Of a DNA stretch of 64,000 nucleotides, positions 47,392 to 57,244 are shown piece after piece. Below the pieces are notes generated by a model that was not told where the DNA came from, searched no databases, and saw only the letters and a program-made list of their open reading frames with translations. The stretch comes from Paraburkholderia sp. BL10I2N1 (GTDB lineage: Bacteria; Pseudomonadota; Gammaproteobacteria; Burkholderiales; Burkholderiaceae). The stretch covers positions 930,001 to 994,000 of the forward strand of contig NZ_SNWA01000001.1 of NCBI RefSeq assembly GCF_004361815.1, given 5' to 3'. A program made the position numbers and the translations under genes. The stretch's first letter is position 1. Every line of letters starts with the position of its first letter.

Positions 47392-47399
47392 CTTCGATC

Positions 47400-50213
47400 T
47401 TACGCAATCTTGCCGTGGCACTGCTTGTACTTCTTGCCGCTGCCGCATGGACAGGGGTCGTTGCGGCCGACCTTCGGCACGCCGCCGTCGCCGGGCGACG
47501 GCGACACCGCATGCGAGCCGTGGCTCATCGCATCGCCGATCATCGCAGCAGCGGCATCGGCCGCGACCGGAATCGCAGCCGCTGCTTCACCGGCTTCCGC
47601 GAACTCGGCGTGACGGAATTCGACGTTCTCCAGATGGCTGCCCTGCTCTTCATATTGCTCGGCCGCCTGCTCCAGCTGTTCCGGCGACTGGATCTGCACG
47701 TTCATCACCACCCGCGTGACTTCGAGCTTCACCGCGTCGAGCATTGCGGCGAAGAGTTCGAACGCCTCGCGCTTGTATTCCTGCTTTGGGTTCTTCTGAG
47801 CGTAACCGCGGAGATGGATGCCCTGACGCAGGTGATCGAGCGCCGCGAGGTGTTCGCGCCAGTTGCGATCGAGCGTCTGCAGCATGATCGAGCGCTCAAA
47901 CGCGCTGAACGACTCACGGCCGACCAGTTCGACCTTCGCTTCATAGGCCTCGTCCGCGGCAGCGAGCACGGCGTCAACGATTTCTACGACATTGATCGAT
48001 TGCGATTCATTGATCATTTCCTGAATCGCGAGGTCGAGCTGCCATTCGTTGCGCAGCACTTCTTCCAGTTCAGGCACATCCCACTGCTCTTCGATGCTGC
48101 CTACCGGCACGAACTGATGGACGATGTCCGAGATCACACCATGACGCATGGCGCCGATGGTTTCCGTGATGTCATGCGCTTCGAGCAACTCATTGCGCTG
48201 CTGGTAGATGACCTTGCGCTGATCGTTCGACACATCGTCGTATTCGAGCAATTGCTTGCGAATATCGAAGTTGCGCGCTTCGACCTTGCGCTGCGCCGAT
48301 TCGATCGAACGCGTGACGATCCCCGCTTCGATTGCCTCGCCTTCCGGCATCTTCAGACGATCCATGATCGAGCGCACGCGGTCGCCCGCAAAAATGCGCA
48401 GGAGCGGATCGTCGAGCGACAGATAGAAGCGCGACGAACCCGGATCGCCCTGGCGGCCCGCACGGCCGCGCAGCTGATTGTCGATCCGGCGGGATTCGTG
48501 GCGCTCGGTGCCGATGATGTGCAGACCGCCCGCGGCTTTCACCTGGTCGTGCAACATCTGCCATTCATCGTGCAGATGCTGGATACGGCGGCCCTTTTCG
48601 TCCGTGGGAATCGATTCGTCGGCTTCGATGAATGTCGCCTGCTTCTCGACGTTGCCGCCAAGCACGATGTCGGTTCCGCGGCCGGCCATGTTGGTCGCGA
48701 TCGTCACACGCTTCGGACGACCCGCTTCCGCGACAATCGCTGCTTCCCGCGCGTGCTGCTTGGCGTTCAGCACTTCATGCGGCAGACCCGCCTTCTCCAG
48801 GAGGCCGGAGAGCAGTTCGGAATTTTCGATCGACGTCGTGCCAACCAGCACCGGCTGGCCGCGCTCATGGCAATCGCGAATATCGCAAATGACCGCGTCG
48901 TAACGTTCCTTCGCCGTCTTGTAGATCTGGTCCTGCCTATCGTTCCGCTTCGGCGGCCGGTTCGTCGGAATGACGACCGTTTCGAGCCCGTAGATCTCGT
49001 TGAATTCGAACGCTTCGGTATCGGCCGTGCCGGTCATGCCGGACAGCTTTGCGTACATGCGGAAGTAGTTCTGGAACGTGATCGATGCGAGCGTCTGGTT
49101 TTCGCTCTGGATCTTGACGTGTTCCTTCGCCTCAACAGCCTGGTGCAAACCATCCGACCAGCGACGACCCGACATCAGACGGCCGGTAAATTCGTCGACG
49201 ATCACCACTTCGTTGTTCTGCACGACGTAGTGCTGATCCTTGAAGAACAGCGTGTGTGCGCGCAACGCGGCATACACATGGTGCATCAGGGTAATGTTCT
49301 GTGGTGCGTAGAGGCTTTCACCTTCACCGATCAGACCCCACTCGGAGAGCAGACGTTCGGCCTTCTCGTGGCCCGATTCGGTGAGGAACACCTGGCGCGC
49401 CTTTTCGTCGAGCGTGTAGTCGCCCGGTTTTTCGACGCCCGTGCCGTCGGCCTTCTCTTCGCCGATCTGGCGCTCGAGCAGCGGCGGCAGTGCGTTCATG
49501 CGCACGTACAGTTCGGTGTGATCTTCCGCCTGGCCGGAAATGATCAACGGCGTACGCGCTTCGTCGATCAGGATCGAGTCGACTTCGTCGACGACCGCGA
49601 AGTTCAGGGCCCGCTGCACGCGCGCGTCGGTCTCGTAGACCATGTTGTTACGCAGGTAGTCGAAGCCGAATTCGTTGTTCGTGCCGTAGGTGATGTCCGC
49701 GGCGTACGCTTCCTGTTTCGCGCCGTGGTCCATCTGCGACAGGTTGATGCCGACCGTCAGACCGAGGAAGTTGTACAGCCGCCCCATCCATTCGGCATCA
49801 CGCTGTGCGAGGTAGTCGTTCACCGTCACGACGTGCACGCCGCGCCCGGAGAGCGCGTTCAGGTAGGCCGCGAGCGTTGCGACGAGCGTCTTGCCCTCGC
49901 CGGTGCGCATTTCCGCGATCTTGCCGTAGTGCAGGACCATGCCGCCCACTAGCTGCACGTCGAAGTGACGCATATGCAGCACGCGCCTGCTTGCCTCACG
50001 GCAGACCGCGAAGGCCTCCGGCAGCAGCTTGTCGAGCGATTCGCCGCTCGCCACCCGCTGACGAAACTCACCGGTCTTCGCGCGCAGTTGATCATCCGTC
50101 AACTGCTCGATCTGCGGCTCGAGCGCATTGATCGACGTGACGGTCTTTTGATATTGCTTGACGAGCCGCTGGTTGCGGCTGCCAAAAATCTTTTGTAGAA
50201 AACCGGTGGTCAT
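47400..50213 (-). CDS. secA: Preprotein translocase ATPase SecA
   Basis: 937 aa motor of the Sec translocon. Walker [14 protein letters not shown], the [21 protein letters not shown]-type region, and the helicase motif [17 protein letters not shown] are present; the C-terminal zinc-binding SecB-interaction motif is [14 protein letters not shown]. The [14 protein letters not shown] start at 50213 is canonical; the longer frame to 50516 is an artefact. Somewhat longer than E. coli SecA (901). Divergent from dciA with 266 bp, where TAAAAT (50317-50322) is a possible secA -10. Confidence 0.98.
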   Translation of the reverse strand: MTTGFLQKIFGSRNQRLVKQYQKTVTSINALEPQIEQLTDDQLRAKTGEFRQRVASGESLDKLLPEAFAVCREASRRVLHMRHFDVQLVGGMVLHYGKIAEMRTGEGKTLVATLAAYLNALSGRGVHVVTVNDYLAQRDAEWMGRLYNFLGLTVGINLSQMDHGAKQEAYAADITYGTNNEFGFDYLRNNMVYETDARVQRALNFAVVDEVDSILIDEARTPLIISGQAEDHTELYVRMNALPPLLERQIGEEKADGTGVEKPGDYTLDEKARQVFLTESGHEKAERLLSEWGLIGEGESLYAPQNITLMHHVYAALRAHTLFFKDQHYVVQNNEVVIVDEFTGRLMSGRRWSDGLHQAVEAKEHVKIQSENQTLASITFQNYFRMYAKLSGMTGTADTEAFEFNEIYGLETVVIPTNRPPKRNDRQDQIYKTAKERYDAVICDIRDCHERGQPVLVGTTSIENSELLSGLLEKAGLPHEVLNAKQHAREAAIVAEAGRPKRVTIATNMAGRGTDIVLGGNVEKQATFIEADESIPTDEKGRRIQHLHDEWQMLHDQVKAAGGLHIIGTERHESRRIDNQLRGRAGRQGDPGSSRFYLSLDDPLLRIFAGDRVRSIMDRLKMPEGEAIEAGIVTRSIESAQRKVEARNFDIRKQLLEYDDVSNDQRKVIYQQRNELLEAHDITETIGAMRHGVISDIVHQFVPVGSIEEQWDVPELEEVLRNEWQLDLAIQEMINESQSINVVEIVDAVLAAADEAYEAKVELVGRESFSAFERSIMLQTLDRNWREHLAALDHLRQGIHLRGYAQKNPKQEYKREAFELFAAMLDAVKLEVTRVVMNVQIQSPEQLEQAAEQYEEQGSHLENVEFRHAEFAEAGEAAAAIPVAADAAAAMIGDAMSHGSHAVSPSPGDGGVPKVGRNDPCPCGSGKKYKQCHGKIA

Positions 50214-50479
50214 CGGATCGGTGTCTGCGTCGCGGCTTCGCCTGGTCACACGGTGTGTGCATCCGGGAACGGAGGGGCCTCGGCGGCTTAGGTCCAAAAG
50301 TGAATTCGAATCGGGGATTTTAGCACGCAGCCCCGGTTGCGCCTGTGTCAGTGGCGAGGTGGCAAAGGGCCGCGCGACACGCGGTCCGGCTGACGTCGGC
50401 GCCGGCCTCGCGCGCACGTCACAGGGTACAATCCTGACACCGTCGCGCACGCGGTGCGACGACACCGTCACCGGAAAAT

Positions 50480-50977
50480 ATGAGCCGCTTTTCGTCGTTT
50501 TCAAGGCCGCTTTCAAAGCAGAACAACGGGTGCCGTCCGCAGGCGGTCGCCGAGGTGCTCGATCGCACCGAAGCGTTTGCGGCGCTGCGCGCCGGGGTCA
50601 AGCAGATCGCCGCGCTGGAACGCGACCTTGCCCAATTGCTCCCCGATTATCTGGCGACGAGCGTCGAACCGGGTTTCATCAAGGACGGCGTGCTTGCGCT
50701 GTTCGCGGCGCACAACGCGCTGGCGGCACGCTTGCGGCATCTCGAACCACGACTGTTGTCTGAGCTCCAGCAGCGCGGGTGGGCCGTCGATTCGTTGCGC
50801 GTTCGTGTCCGCCCGCAAGCCGTAAAGGAACCACCGCCGCCCAAGCAGGCACGCATGACCGCACGTGGCGCCGAAGCGCTGCACGAACTCAGTCAGGCGC
50901 TCGAACCTTCGCCGCTGCAGGCCGCGCTGGCCAGAATGGCCGCCCGCCACCGCATTAGCAGCGGGCCAAAAAAATAA
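50480..50977 (+). CDS. DciA/DUF721-family protein
   Basis: 165 aa. The N-terminal part [27 protein letters not shown] fits the DUF721/DciA KH-like domain, which in many bacteria loads the replicative helicase DnaB where DnaC is absent. The SecA-adjacent, divergent position is the usual DUF721 location in proteobacteria. Domain ends near residue 115; a short Pro/Lys-rich linker and a helical C-terminus follow. Assignment is by length, context and partial motif, so moderate. Confidence 0.75.
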   Translation: MSRFSSFSRPLSKQNNGCRPQAVAEVLDRTEAFAALRAGVKQIAALERDLAQLLPDYLATSVEPGFIKDGVLALFAAHNALAARLRHLEPRLLSELQQRGWAVDSLRVRVRPQAVKEPPPPKQARMTARGAEALHELSQALEPSPLQAALARMAARHRISSGPKK

Positions 50978-51000
50978 GCGGCCCATGTGGGCCGCTTATT
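50968..51000. terminator. Bidirectional terminator between dciA and lpxC
   Basis: AATAAGCGGCCC (50973-50984) and GGGCCGCTTATT (50989-51000), loop ATGT. On the minus strand seven T residues follow, ending lpxC. On the plus strand the stem overlaps the dciA stop and the T-run is short. Confidence 0.85.
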
Positions 51001-51041
51001 GCCATTCTCCGCCGGGGCGCGAGATCCGTCGCCTCGCACAA

Positions 51042-51959
51042 TCACGCAAATGCGGTCTGCGTCTCGTAGCCGAAGCCGCGCGGCGCCGTCTGCGTGTCGT
51101 CGAAGGTGACGAGTTCGTACGAATCCTCGTGGGCCAGCAATTCGCGCAGCAGCGCATTGTTCAGCCCGTGGCCCGACTTGTACGCCGTGTACGACGCCAG
51201 CAACGGATGACCGACCACATACAGGTCGCCGATCGCGTCGAGCATCTTGTGTTTCACGAATTCGTCGTCATAACGCAGGCCGTCGTTGTTCAGGATGCGG
51301 TATTCGTCGAGCACGATTGCATTGTCCATGCTGCCGCCACGCGCCAGCCCCAGCTCGCGCATCATTTCTACTTCATGCGCGAAGCCAAACGTGCGTGCGC
51401 GTGCGATTTCCCGCACATACGACGTATTCGCGAAATCGACCTCCAGCGCCTGTCCGGTCTTGTCGACGGCCGGATGACGGAAATCGATCGTGAACTTCAG
51501 CTTGAAGCCGAAATACGGGTCGAGACGCGCGAACTTGTCGCCGTCGCGGATCTCAACCGGCTTTTTCACCTTGATGAATTTCTTCGGCGCGTTTTGCTGC
51601 TCGATGCCTGCCGACTGGATCAGGAACACGAACGACGCTGCGCTGCCGTCCATGATCGGAATTTCCTCTGCGGTGACATCGACATAAAGGTTGTCGATGC
51701 CGAGCCCGGCACAGGCGGACATCAGGTGTTCGATCGTCGATACCCGCGCACCGTCCTTCTGCAGCACGGAAGCGAGACGCGTATCGCCGATCGCCATCGC
51801 TTGCGCAGGGATGTCCACCGGCGTGGGCAGATCCACGCGCGTGAAGACGATGCCCGTATCAGGTGCGGCCGGGCGGAGCGTGAGCTCAACCTTGCGGCCG
51901 GAATGCAAGCCGATGCCGACCGTTTTGACGATCGATTTGATAGTGCGCTGCTTCAACAT
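51042..51959 (-). CDS. lpxC: UDP-3-O-acyl-N-acetylglucosamine deacetylase
   Basis: 305 aa zinc enzyme for the committed step of lipid A synthesis, same length as E. coli. N-terminal [21 protein letters not shown], zinc ligand His in STIEHLMSA (about residue 79), and [17 protein letters not shown] with the second metal ligands near 238-246; catalytic-site residues include GHGLNNALL. In E. coli LpxC abundance is set by FtsH proteolysis; the C-terminus here (YETQTAFA) is different. The ATG at 51959 is standard. Confidence 0.97.
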   Translation of the reverse strand: MLKQRTIKSIVKTVGIGLHSGRKVELTLRPAAPDTGIVFTRVDLPTPVDIPAQAMAIGDTRLASVLQKDGARVSTIEHLMSACAGLGIDNLYVDVTAEEIPIMDGSAASFVFLIQSAGIEQQNAPKKFIKVKKPVEIRDGDKFARLDPYFGFKLKFTIDFRHPAVDKTGQALEVDFANTSYVREIARARTFGFAHEVEMMRELGLARGGSMDNAIVLDEYRILNNDGLRYDDEFVKHKMLDAIGDLYVVGHPLLASYTAYKSGHGLNNALLRELLAHEDSYELVTFDDTQTAPRGFGYETQTAFA

Positions 51960-51979
51960 GATGGTCTTCTGTTCGATTG

Positions 51980-52000
51980 AAAATCCCAATCGGGACTTTT
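51980..52000 (-). promoter_or_regulatory. Hairpin with T-run in the lpxC leader
   Basis: On the minus strand AAAAGTCCC-GATT-GGGATTTT folds with one G-T pair and ends in four T residues, about 21 nt before the lpxC ATG. It resembles a small attenuator or a ribosome-site sequestering hairpin. Confidence 0.4.
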
Positions 52001-52015
52001 TATTTCATAGCGCGA

Positions 52016-52021
52016 ATTATA
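52016..52021 (-). promoter_or_regulatory. Putative -10 of lpxC
   Basis: TATAAT on the minus strand, 56 bp upstream of the lpxC ATG, predicted start near 52008. The -35 at the right spacing is poor. Confidence 0.5.
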
Positions 52022-52091
52022 CTCCATCCACTCGACATCGGGTTTTCACCGAACGTATCAATCTGTTTCTCATCATTACCTGGTGGAAAGC

Positions 52092-52154
52092 GTGACGGGC
52101 CGATGTCCGGAACGGAGGCGTTTCCAGTCATCGGCCCGCGTAACGGCCCGTCAC
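52092..52154. repeat. Mutually exclusive inverted repeats between prx and lpxC
   Basis: GTGACGGGCC (52092-52101) pairs perfectly with GGCCCGTCAC (52145-52154), and GGGCCGATG (52097-52105) pairs perfectly with CATCGGCCC (52129-52137). The two pairings share 52097-52101, so only one can form at a time. They lie downstream of prx and upstream of the lpxC -10. Confidence 0.75.
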
Positions 52155-52218
52155 AAAAGCGTCATTTCGCCGTTGTCCGCGTGCAACACGCGGTACAACC
52201 CGCAGCGAAAAACGCCGC

Positions 52219-52728
52219 TTACGACTGGCTCAACGTAGCGAGAATACGCGCGGCATCGCTGACTTCGAACTTGCCGGGTGCCTCGACGTTCAGCGTCTTG
52301 ACCACGCCGTCGTCGACCACCATTGCGTAGCGCTGGGAACGGATTCCCATGCCGCGCGCCGACAGGTCCTGCTCCAGACCAAGCGCCCTGGTAAAAGCTG
52401 CACTGCCGTCCGCCATCATGCGCACCTTGCCCGAGGTGTGCTGATCGCGCGCCCACGCACCCATCACGAAGGCGTCGTTGACGGACACACACCAGATCTC
52501 GTCAATGCCGGCCGCACGCAACGCGTCAGCCTGCTCAACGTAACCCGGTACATGTCTGGCTGAACAGGTCGGCGTGAACGCGCCCGGCAACCCGAAGATC
52601 ACCACGCGCTTCCCCGCTGTCTGTTCGCGCACGTCGAAGCTGTTCGGCCCGATCGTGCAGCCCTCGCGCCCGTCTTCGATCAACTCAAAGACGATCGCGT
52701 CGGGCAGCTTTTCACCCACCTTAATCAT
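52219..52728 (-). CDS. Peroxiredoxin, Prx5-type
   Basis: 169 aa. FGLPGAFTPTCSARHVPGY carries the peroxidatic Cys of the AhpC/TSA Prx5 group, which reduces peroxides with thioredoxin or glutathione. VSVNDAFVMGAW and RSQRYAMVVDDG are typical. Start 52728 (MIKVGEKLPDA) is chosen since it begins the thioredoxin-like fold; the frame from 52839 adds 37 Arg/Ser-rich residues. It sits between ftsZ and lpxC, where E. coli has no gene. Confidence 0.93.
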   Translation of the reverse strand: MIKVGEKLPDAIVFELIEDGREGCTIGPNSFDVREQTAGKRVVIFGLPGAFTPTCSARHVPGYVEQADALRAAGIDEIWCVSVNDAFVMGAWARDQHTSGKVRMMADGSAAFTRALGLEQDLSARGMGIRSQRYAMVVDDGVVKTLNVEAPGKFEVSDAARILATLSQS

Positions 52729-52954
52729 GGCCCTGATCCTTTGCATCGATGCGGTGCAAACCCGCACGTCATCGTGTCGCAGTGGAACCTTCTTCCGGCG
52801 ACAGTCCCCCGATCCGCTTCGCGAATACGAAGAGGGCACCTGTCCTGGCGGCGCTTCTGCTGAAACGCAGCTTCGTTAGCTGTTCCACCCGCCACGCCTG
52901 TGCATCCGCCTGGAGGCACGCGCGAAACGTGCCGCGGCGAAGGCCTGCCCGCGG

Positions 52955-54154
52955 TTAGTCCGCCTGCTTGCGCAGGAACGCCGGAATATCGTACGTGTCG
53001 ACACCCTTTTCCTGCAGCGCCTGCACGTGCGAAGCCGCCGTATCGCGCGACGTGCGCCACACGGCCGGCGTATCCAGCGAACCGTAATCCGCCACGCTCG
53101 TGTGATGCTGTTGCGGAGCATACGCGTGCTGGTGCGCGCCGACCGGCTGGTTGTCGGTGCCGGTGCGCAAGAGCGTCATCGGTGTCGATTGCTGCTTCTT
53201 CGCCGCACGGCCCAGACCCGTTGCCACGACCGTCACGCGCAGCGCGTCGCCCATCGCATCGTCGTACACTGCACCGAAGATCACGGTTGCATCTTCCGCA
53301 GCATAGCTCTTGATCGTGTTCATCACTTCGCGCGTTTCCGACAGACGCAGCGAACGGCTCGATGTGATGTTCACGAGCACGCCACGCGCACCCGACAGAT
53401 CCACCCCTTCCAGCAGCGGGCTCGCCACGGCCTGTTCGGCCGCAAGACGCGCGCGATCGACGCCGGCAACTGTCGCCGTGCCCATCATCGCCTTGCCCTG
53501 CTCGCCCATCACCGTCTTCACGTCTTCAAAGTCGACGTTCACCAGACCGTCCACATTGATGATTTCCGCGATACCGGCGACTGCGTTGTTCAGAACATCG
53601 TCTGCGCACTGGAAGCATTTATCCATCTCGGCGTCATCGCCCATCACCTCGAACAGCTTGTCGTTCAGAACGACGATCAGCGAGTCGACGTGATCCTCCA
53701 GTTGCTGCGAACCAGCTTCTGCCACGCGCATCCGCTTGCCGCCTTCGAATTCGAACGGCTTGCTGACGACGCCAACGGTCAGGATCCCCATTTCCTTGGC
53801 GATCTGCGCGACGACCGGTGCCGCACCCGTACCGGTGCCGCCACCCATGCCCGCGGTGATGAACACCATATGCGCGCCGCGCAACGCGTCAGCGATGCGC
53901 TCGCGTGCTTCTTCTGCCGCCGAGCGGCCCATCTCCGGCTTGGCGCCAGCGCCGAGACCGGTATTGCCAAGCTGGATCACATGCGTGGCGCGCGAACGCG
54001 ACAGGGCTTGTGCGTCCGTGTTCATCACGATGAAGTCGACGCCTTGCACGCCGCGGTTGATCATGTGCTGCACGGCATTGCCGCCAGCGCCACCTACACC
54101 GACGACCTTGATAACCGTGCCGTTGGTTTCGGTTTCCAGCATCTGGAATTCCAT
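52955..54154 (-). CDS. ftsZ: Cell division GTPase FtsZ
   Basis: 399 aa tubulin homologue that forms the Z-ring. The signature AGMGGGTGTGAAPVVA (tubulin GGGTGTG) and N-terminal VVGVGGAGGNAVQHMINRG bind GTP; NVDFEDVKTVM is the T7 loop. The C-terminal peptide VDTYDIPAFLRKQAD is the FtsA/ZipA/ZapD binding tail, after a Gln/His-rich linker. Gap of 110 bp after ftsA and 226 bp before prx hold no gene. Confidence 0.98.
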   Translation of the reverse strand: MEFQMLETETNGTVIKVVGVGGAGGNAVQHMINRGVQGVDFIVMNTDAQALSRSRATHVIQLGNTGLGAGAKPEMGRSAAEEARERIADALRGAHMVFITAGMGGGTGTGAAPVVAQIAKEMGILTVGVVSKPFEFEGGKRMRVAEAGSQQLEDHVDSLIVVLNDKLFEVMGDDAEMDKCFQCADDVLNNAVAGIAEIINVDGLVNVDFEDVKTVMGEQGKAMMGTATVAGVDRARLAAEQAVASPLLEGVDLSGARGVLVNITSSRSLRLSETREVMNTIKSYAAEDATVIFGAVYDDAMGDALRVTVVATGLGRAAKKQQSTPMTLLRTGTDNQPVGAHQHAYAPQQHHTSVADYGSLDTPAVWRTSRDTAASHVQALQEKGVDTYDIPAFLRKQAD

Positions 54155-54264
54155 GTTGCCTCCGTCAAGAAAAAAAGTATTGCCGTTCGGCCGTTATTCG
54201 GCAGGAGATCGGGCAATCCCCTGTCGCGCGCCAGCCGCCGGCACCAGCGCGTATTTCCGAAAAC

Positions 54265-55497
54265 TTAAAAGTTGCCGAGGAACCAGTCCTTCATCCTCGA
54301 CAGCACCTGTCCCATCGATCCCGACTGCACCGCGACCTTGCGGCCGCGCATGCGTTGCGCGCGGCCTTCGACGAGCAGCCCCATCGCCGTCGAGAAGCGC
54401 GGATTGCGCACCACGTCCGCAAGACCGCCCGCGTATTCCGGCACGCCGATACGCACCGGCTTCAGGAAAATGTCCTCGCCGAGTTCGACCATGCCTGGCA
54501 TCATTGCCGCGCCGCCGGTCAGCACCACGCCGGAACTCAGCAGCTCTTCGTAACCCGACTCGCGCACGACCTGCTGCACGAGCGAGAACAGTTCTTCGAC
54601 ACGCGGCTCGACCACCGCCGCCAACGCCTGACGCGACAGCGTGCGCGGACCGCGCTCGCCGAGACCCGGCACTTCGATCATTTCGTCCGGGTCGGCAAGC
54701 GCCTGCTTCGCGATGCCGTAGCCCACCTTGATGTCTTCCGCATCCGGCGTCGGCGTGCGCAGCGCCATCGCGATGTCGCTCGTGATCTGGTCGCCAGCGA
54801 TCGGAATCACCGCCGTGTGACGGATCGCGCCTTCGCTGAAAATCGCGATATCCGTCGTGCCGCCGCCGACGTCCACCAGCACCACGCCCAGCTCTTTCTC
54901 GTCTTCCGTCAGGACCGCCAGCGACGACGCCAGCGGTTGCAGGATCAGATCGTTCACTTCAAGACCGCAGCGGCGCACGCACTTGACGATGTTCTGTGCG
55001 GCGCTCACTGCGCCCGTCACGATATGCACCTTTACTTCGAGCCGGATGCCGCTCATGCCGATCGGCTCGCGCACGTCTTCCTGACCGTCGATGATGAATT
55101 CCTGCGTCAGGATGTGCAGCACCTGCTGATCGGTCGGGATGTTGATCGCCTTCGCCGTCTCGATCACGCGCGCGACGTCCGTCTGCGTCACTTCCTTTTC
55201 CTTGATCGCCACCATGCCGCTCGAATTGAAGCTGCGGATATGGCTGCCGGCGATCCCGGTGAATACGTTTGTGATCTTGCAGTCCGCCATCAGTTCAGCT
55301 TCTTCGAGCGCCCGCTGAATGGACTGCACCGTGGCCTCGATGTTCACCACGACGCCTTTCTTGAGCCCCTTCGATTCGCTCTGGCCGAGGCCGATCACTT
55401 CGTAGTGACCTTCGCCCTTCAGCTCCGCGACGATGGCCACGACCTTCGACGTCCCGATGTCGAGGGAGACCAGCAGATCTTTATAGTCTTTACTCAT
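54265..55497 (-). CDS. ftsA: Cell division actin-like ATPase FtsA
   Basis: 410 aa membrane-tethered actin homologue linking FtsZ to the divisome. LLVSLDIGTSKVVAIVAEL is the phosphate-1 motif and VVLVDVGGGTTDIAIF the phosphate-2; the C-terminal amphipathic anchor is QVLSRMKDWFLGNF. 27 bp after ftsQ. Length typical. Confidence 0.98.
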   Translation of the reverse strand: MSKDYKDLLVSLDIGTSKVVAIVAELKGEGHYEVIGLGQSESKGLKKGVVVNIEATVQSIQRALEEAELMADCKITNVFTGIAGSHIRSFNSSGMVAIKEKEVTQTDVARVIETAKAINIPTDQQVLHILTQEFIIDGQEDVREPIGMSGIRLEVKVHIVTGAVSAAQNIVKCVRRCGLEVNDLILQPLASSLAVLTEDEKELGVVLVDVGGGTTDIAIFSEGAIRHTAVIPIAGDQITSDIAMALRTPTPDAEDIKVGYGIAKQALADPDEMIEVPGLGERGPRTLSRQALAAVVEPRVEELFSLVQQVVRESGYEELLSSGVVLTGGAAMMPGMVELGEDIFLKPVRIGVPEYAGGLADVVRNPRFSTAMGLLVEGRAQRMRGRKVAVQSGSMGQVLSRMKDWFLGNF

Positions 55498-55524
55498 AGC
55501 GTGCTCATTGCGTGTGATGTTCTC

Positions 55525-56277
55525 TTACTTCTTGCCCTTGTCGGGTTCGCTGATGAAGCGCATGCCTGCCGCACGAATCGCGAAACCGTTCGGATAGCGC
55601 AAGTCCGCATACTCGATATCCTTCCCCCAACGTTGCGTCACCGCCCCCCACGCCGCGGTCAACCGGCGCGAACGATCAAGAAGCGTGTCCTGGTTTCGCT
55701 CGCGGCCGAATTCCACCTCCGTTCCGTTCGACAGCTTCACCGTCCATGCGTAACGCGGCGACAGCGTCACTTCTTCCGGCGTCGCGCCAAGCGGTGCAAA
55801 CCACTTCGTGAAGTCGTGATAGCGCGCGACGACTTCCTTCGCTGTGCCGTCCGGACCGTCGAAGGCCGGCAGTTCCTGCTCGAGTTCGCCCTGGTTCGCG
55901 GTGAACAGGTCGCCGTCCACGCTGACCAGCTGATCGCTGCCCCACGTCCCAAGCGGTTTGTACTCTTCCAGCGTGACAGCCAGTGCGTTCGGCCAGACAC
56001 GCCGCACGCTCGCGTGACGCACCCACGGCATCTGCTCGAACGCCTGACGCGCGACATCCAGATCGACGGTGAAGTAGTTGCCCTTCAGCCGGCCGACCAC
56101 ACCTGCTCGAACGGTCGGCGAATTGATGTGTTCGGTGTCGCCGTCGATGCGGATCTCGCGCAGCGCGAAATTCGGGCGCTGGATCAACCAGTAAGCGCCT
56201 GCCGCCAGCAGCACGAGCACCAGCAACGCATGCAGCGCGTTGGCGGCGAAATTGAGCTGGCGAACGTTGTTCCACAT
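55525..56277 (-). CDS. ftsQ: Cell division protein FtsQ
   Basis: 250 aa bitopic inner-membrane protein recruiting FtsLB. The membrane helix spans about residues 12-32 (ALHALLVLVLLAAGAYWLI), then the POTRA domain (ALREIRIDGDTEHINSPT, MPWVRHASVRRVWPNALAVT) and the FtsQ beta domain. Short cytoplasmic tail. 9 bp after ddl. Confidence 0.96.
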   Translation of the reverse strand: MWNNVRQLNFAANALHALLVLVLLAAGAYWLIQRPNFALREIRIDGDTEHINSPTVRAGVVGRLKGNYFTVDLDVARQAFEQMPWVRHASVRRVWPNALAVTLEEYKPLGTWGSDQLVSVDGDLFTANQGELEQELPAFDGPDGTAKEVVARYHDFTKWFAPLGATPEEVTLSPRYAWTVKLSNGTEVEFGRERNQDTLLDRSRRLTAAWGAVTQRWGKDIEYADLRYPNGFAIRAAGMRFISEPDKGKK

Positions 56278-56286
56278 ATCTAACGG

Positions 56287-57243
56287 TCAGTCCTTCAGGG
56301 TCAGCGACAGCACTTTCACCACCAGTTCCTTGTAGCTGATGCCGACCGCGCGCGCCGCTTTCGGCGGCAGCGAGTGATCGGTCATGCCAGGCGCGGTGTT
56401 CACCTCGAGAAAATAGGGGTTGCCGTCCGCATCGAGCATGAAATCGGCGCGGCCCCAGTCGGTGCAGCCGAGCACGTCGAACGCGCGGCGCGCGAGCGTC
56501 TTCATGCGCGCTTCTTCGGCCGGCGCGAGGCCGCACGGAATCAGGTATTGCGTGTCGTCGGCGATGTACTTCGCGTGATAGTCGTAGAACTCGCCCGCCG
56601 GCACGATCCTGATCACCGGCAGATCGAGATCGCCGGCGATACACGCGGTGTATTCACCGCCACCTTCGATGCTCTTTTCCACGACGACGATGCGATCGAA
56701 CTTCGCGGCTTCTTCGAGTGCCGCCGGCAATGCGTCGGCGCTCTTCACCTTGATTACCGCGACGCTCGACCCTTCACCCGCCGGCTTCACGAAGAGCGGC
56801 AGGCCGAGCTTCGTGATGATGTCGGTGGCACGCGCCGCGTAGTCGTCGCCGCGCAGCACGGTCTCGAACGGAGGGGTCGGTACACCAAGCTGCTGCCACA
56901 CCAGCTTCGTGCGGAACTTGTCGAGCCCGAGCGCCGAGCCCAGCACGCCGCTGCCCGTGTAACGGATGCCGTAGAAATCGAGTGCGCCCTGAATCTGGCC
57001 GTTCTCGCCGTAGCCGCCGTGCAACGCGTTGAACGCACGCACGAACCCTTCTTCCTTCAATGCGGCAAGCGGACGCTCTGCCGGATCGAACGGATGTGCG
57101 TCGACGCCGGCATCGCGCAGGCCTTGCAGCACGAGGCGACCGGAATTGAGCGACACTTCGCGTTCGGCGGAATGACCGCCGAGCAAAACTGCCACCTTGC
57201 CAAACTGTTTTGCGAGCTGTTTCGCATCCACACTACTACTCAT
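56287..57243 (-). CDS. ddl: D-alanine--D-alanine ligase
   Basis: 318 aa ATP-grasp enzyme making the D-Ala-D-Ala of the pentapeptide. [19 protein letters not shown] at the start, ATP-binding [16 protein letters not shown], and [27 protein letters not shown] in the C-terminal domain. The ATG at 57243 (MSSSVDAKQ) is preferred over the longer frame from 57297. Separated from murC by 1 bp, from ftsQ by 9 bp. Confidence 0.96.
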   Translation of the reverse strand: MSSSVDAKQLAKQFGKVAVLLGGHSAEREVSLNSGRLVLQGLRDAGVDAHPFDPAERPLAALKEEGFVRAFNALHGGYGENGQIQGALDFYGIRYTGSGVLGSALGLDKFRTKLVWQQLGVPTPPFETVLRGDDYAARATDIITKLGLPLFVKPAGEGSSVAVIKVKSADALPAALEEAAKFDRIVVVEKSIEGGGEYTACIAGDLDLPVIRIVPAGEFYDYHAKYIADDTQYLIPCGLAPAEEARMKTLARRAFDVLGCTDWGRADFMLDADGNPYFLEVNTAPGMTDHSLPPKAARAVGISYKELVVKVLSLTLKD

Positions 57244-57244
57244 C

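Noticed and set aside
47415..49952. 845-codon plus-strand frame opposite secA
   Set aside because: Antisense shadow; composition is typical of reverse reading of a GC-rich gene.
54355..56283. 642-codon plus-strand frame opposite ftsA and ftsQ
   Set aside because: Antisense shadow spanning two well-supported genes.
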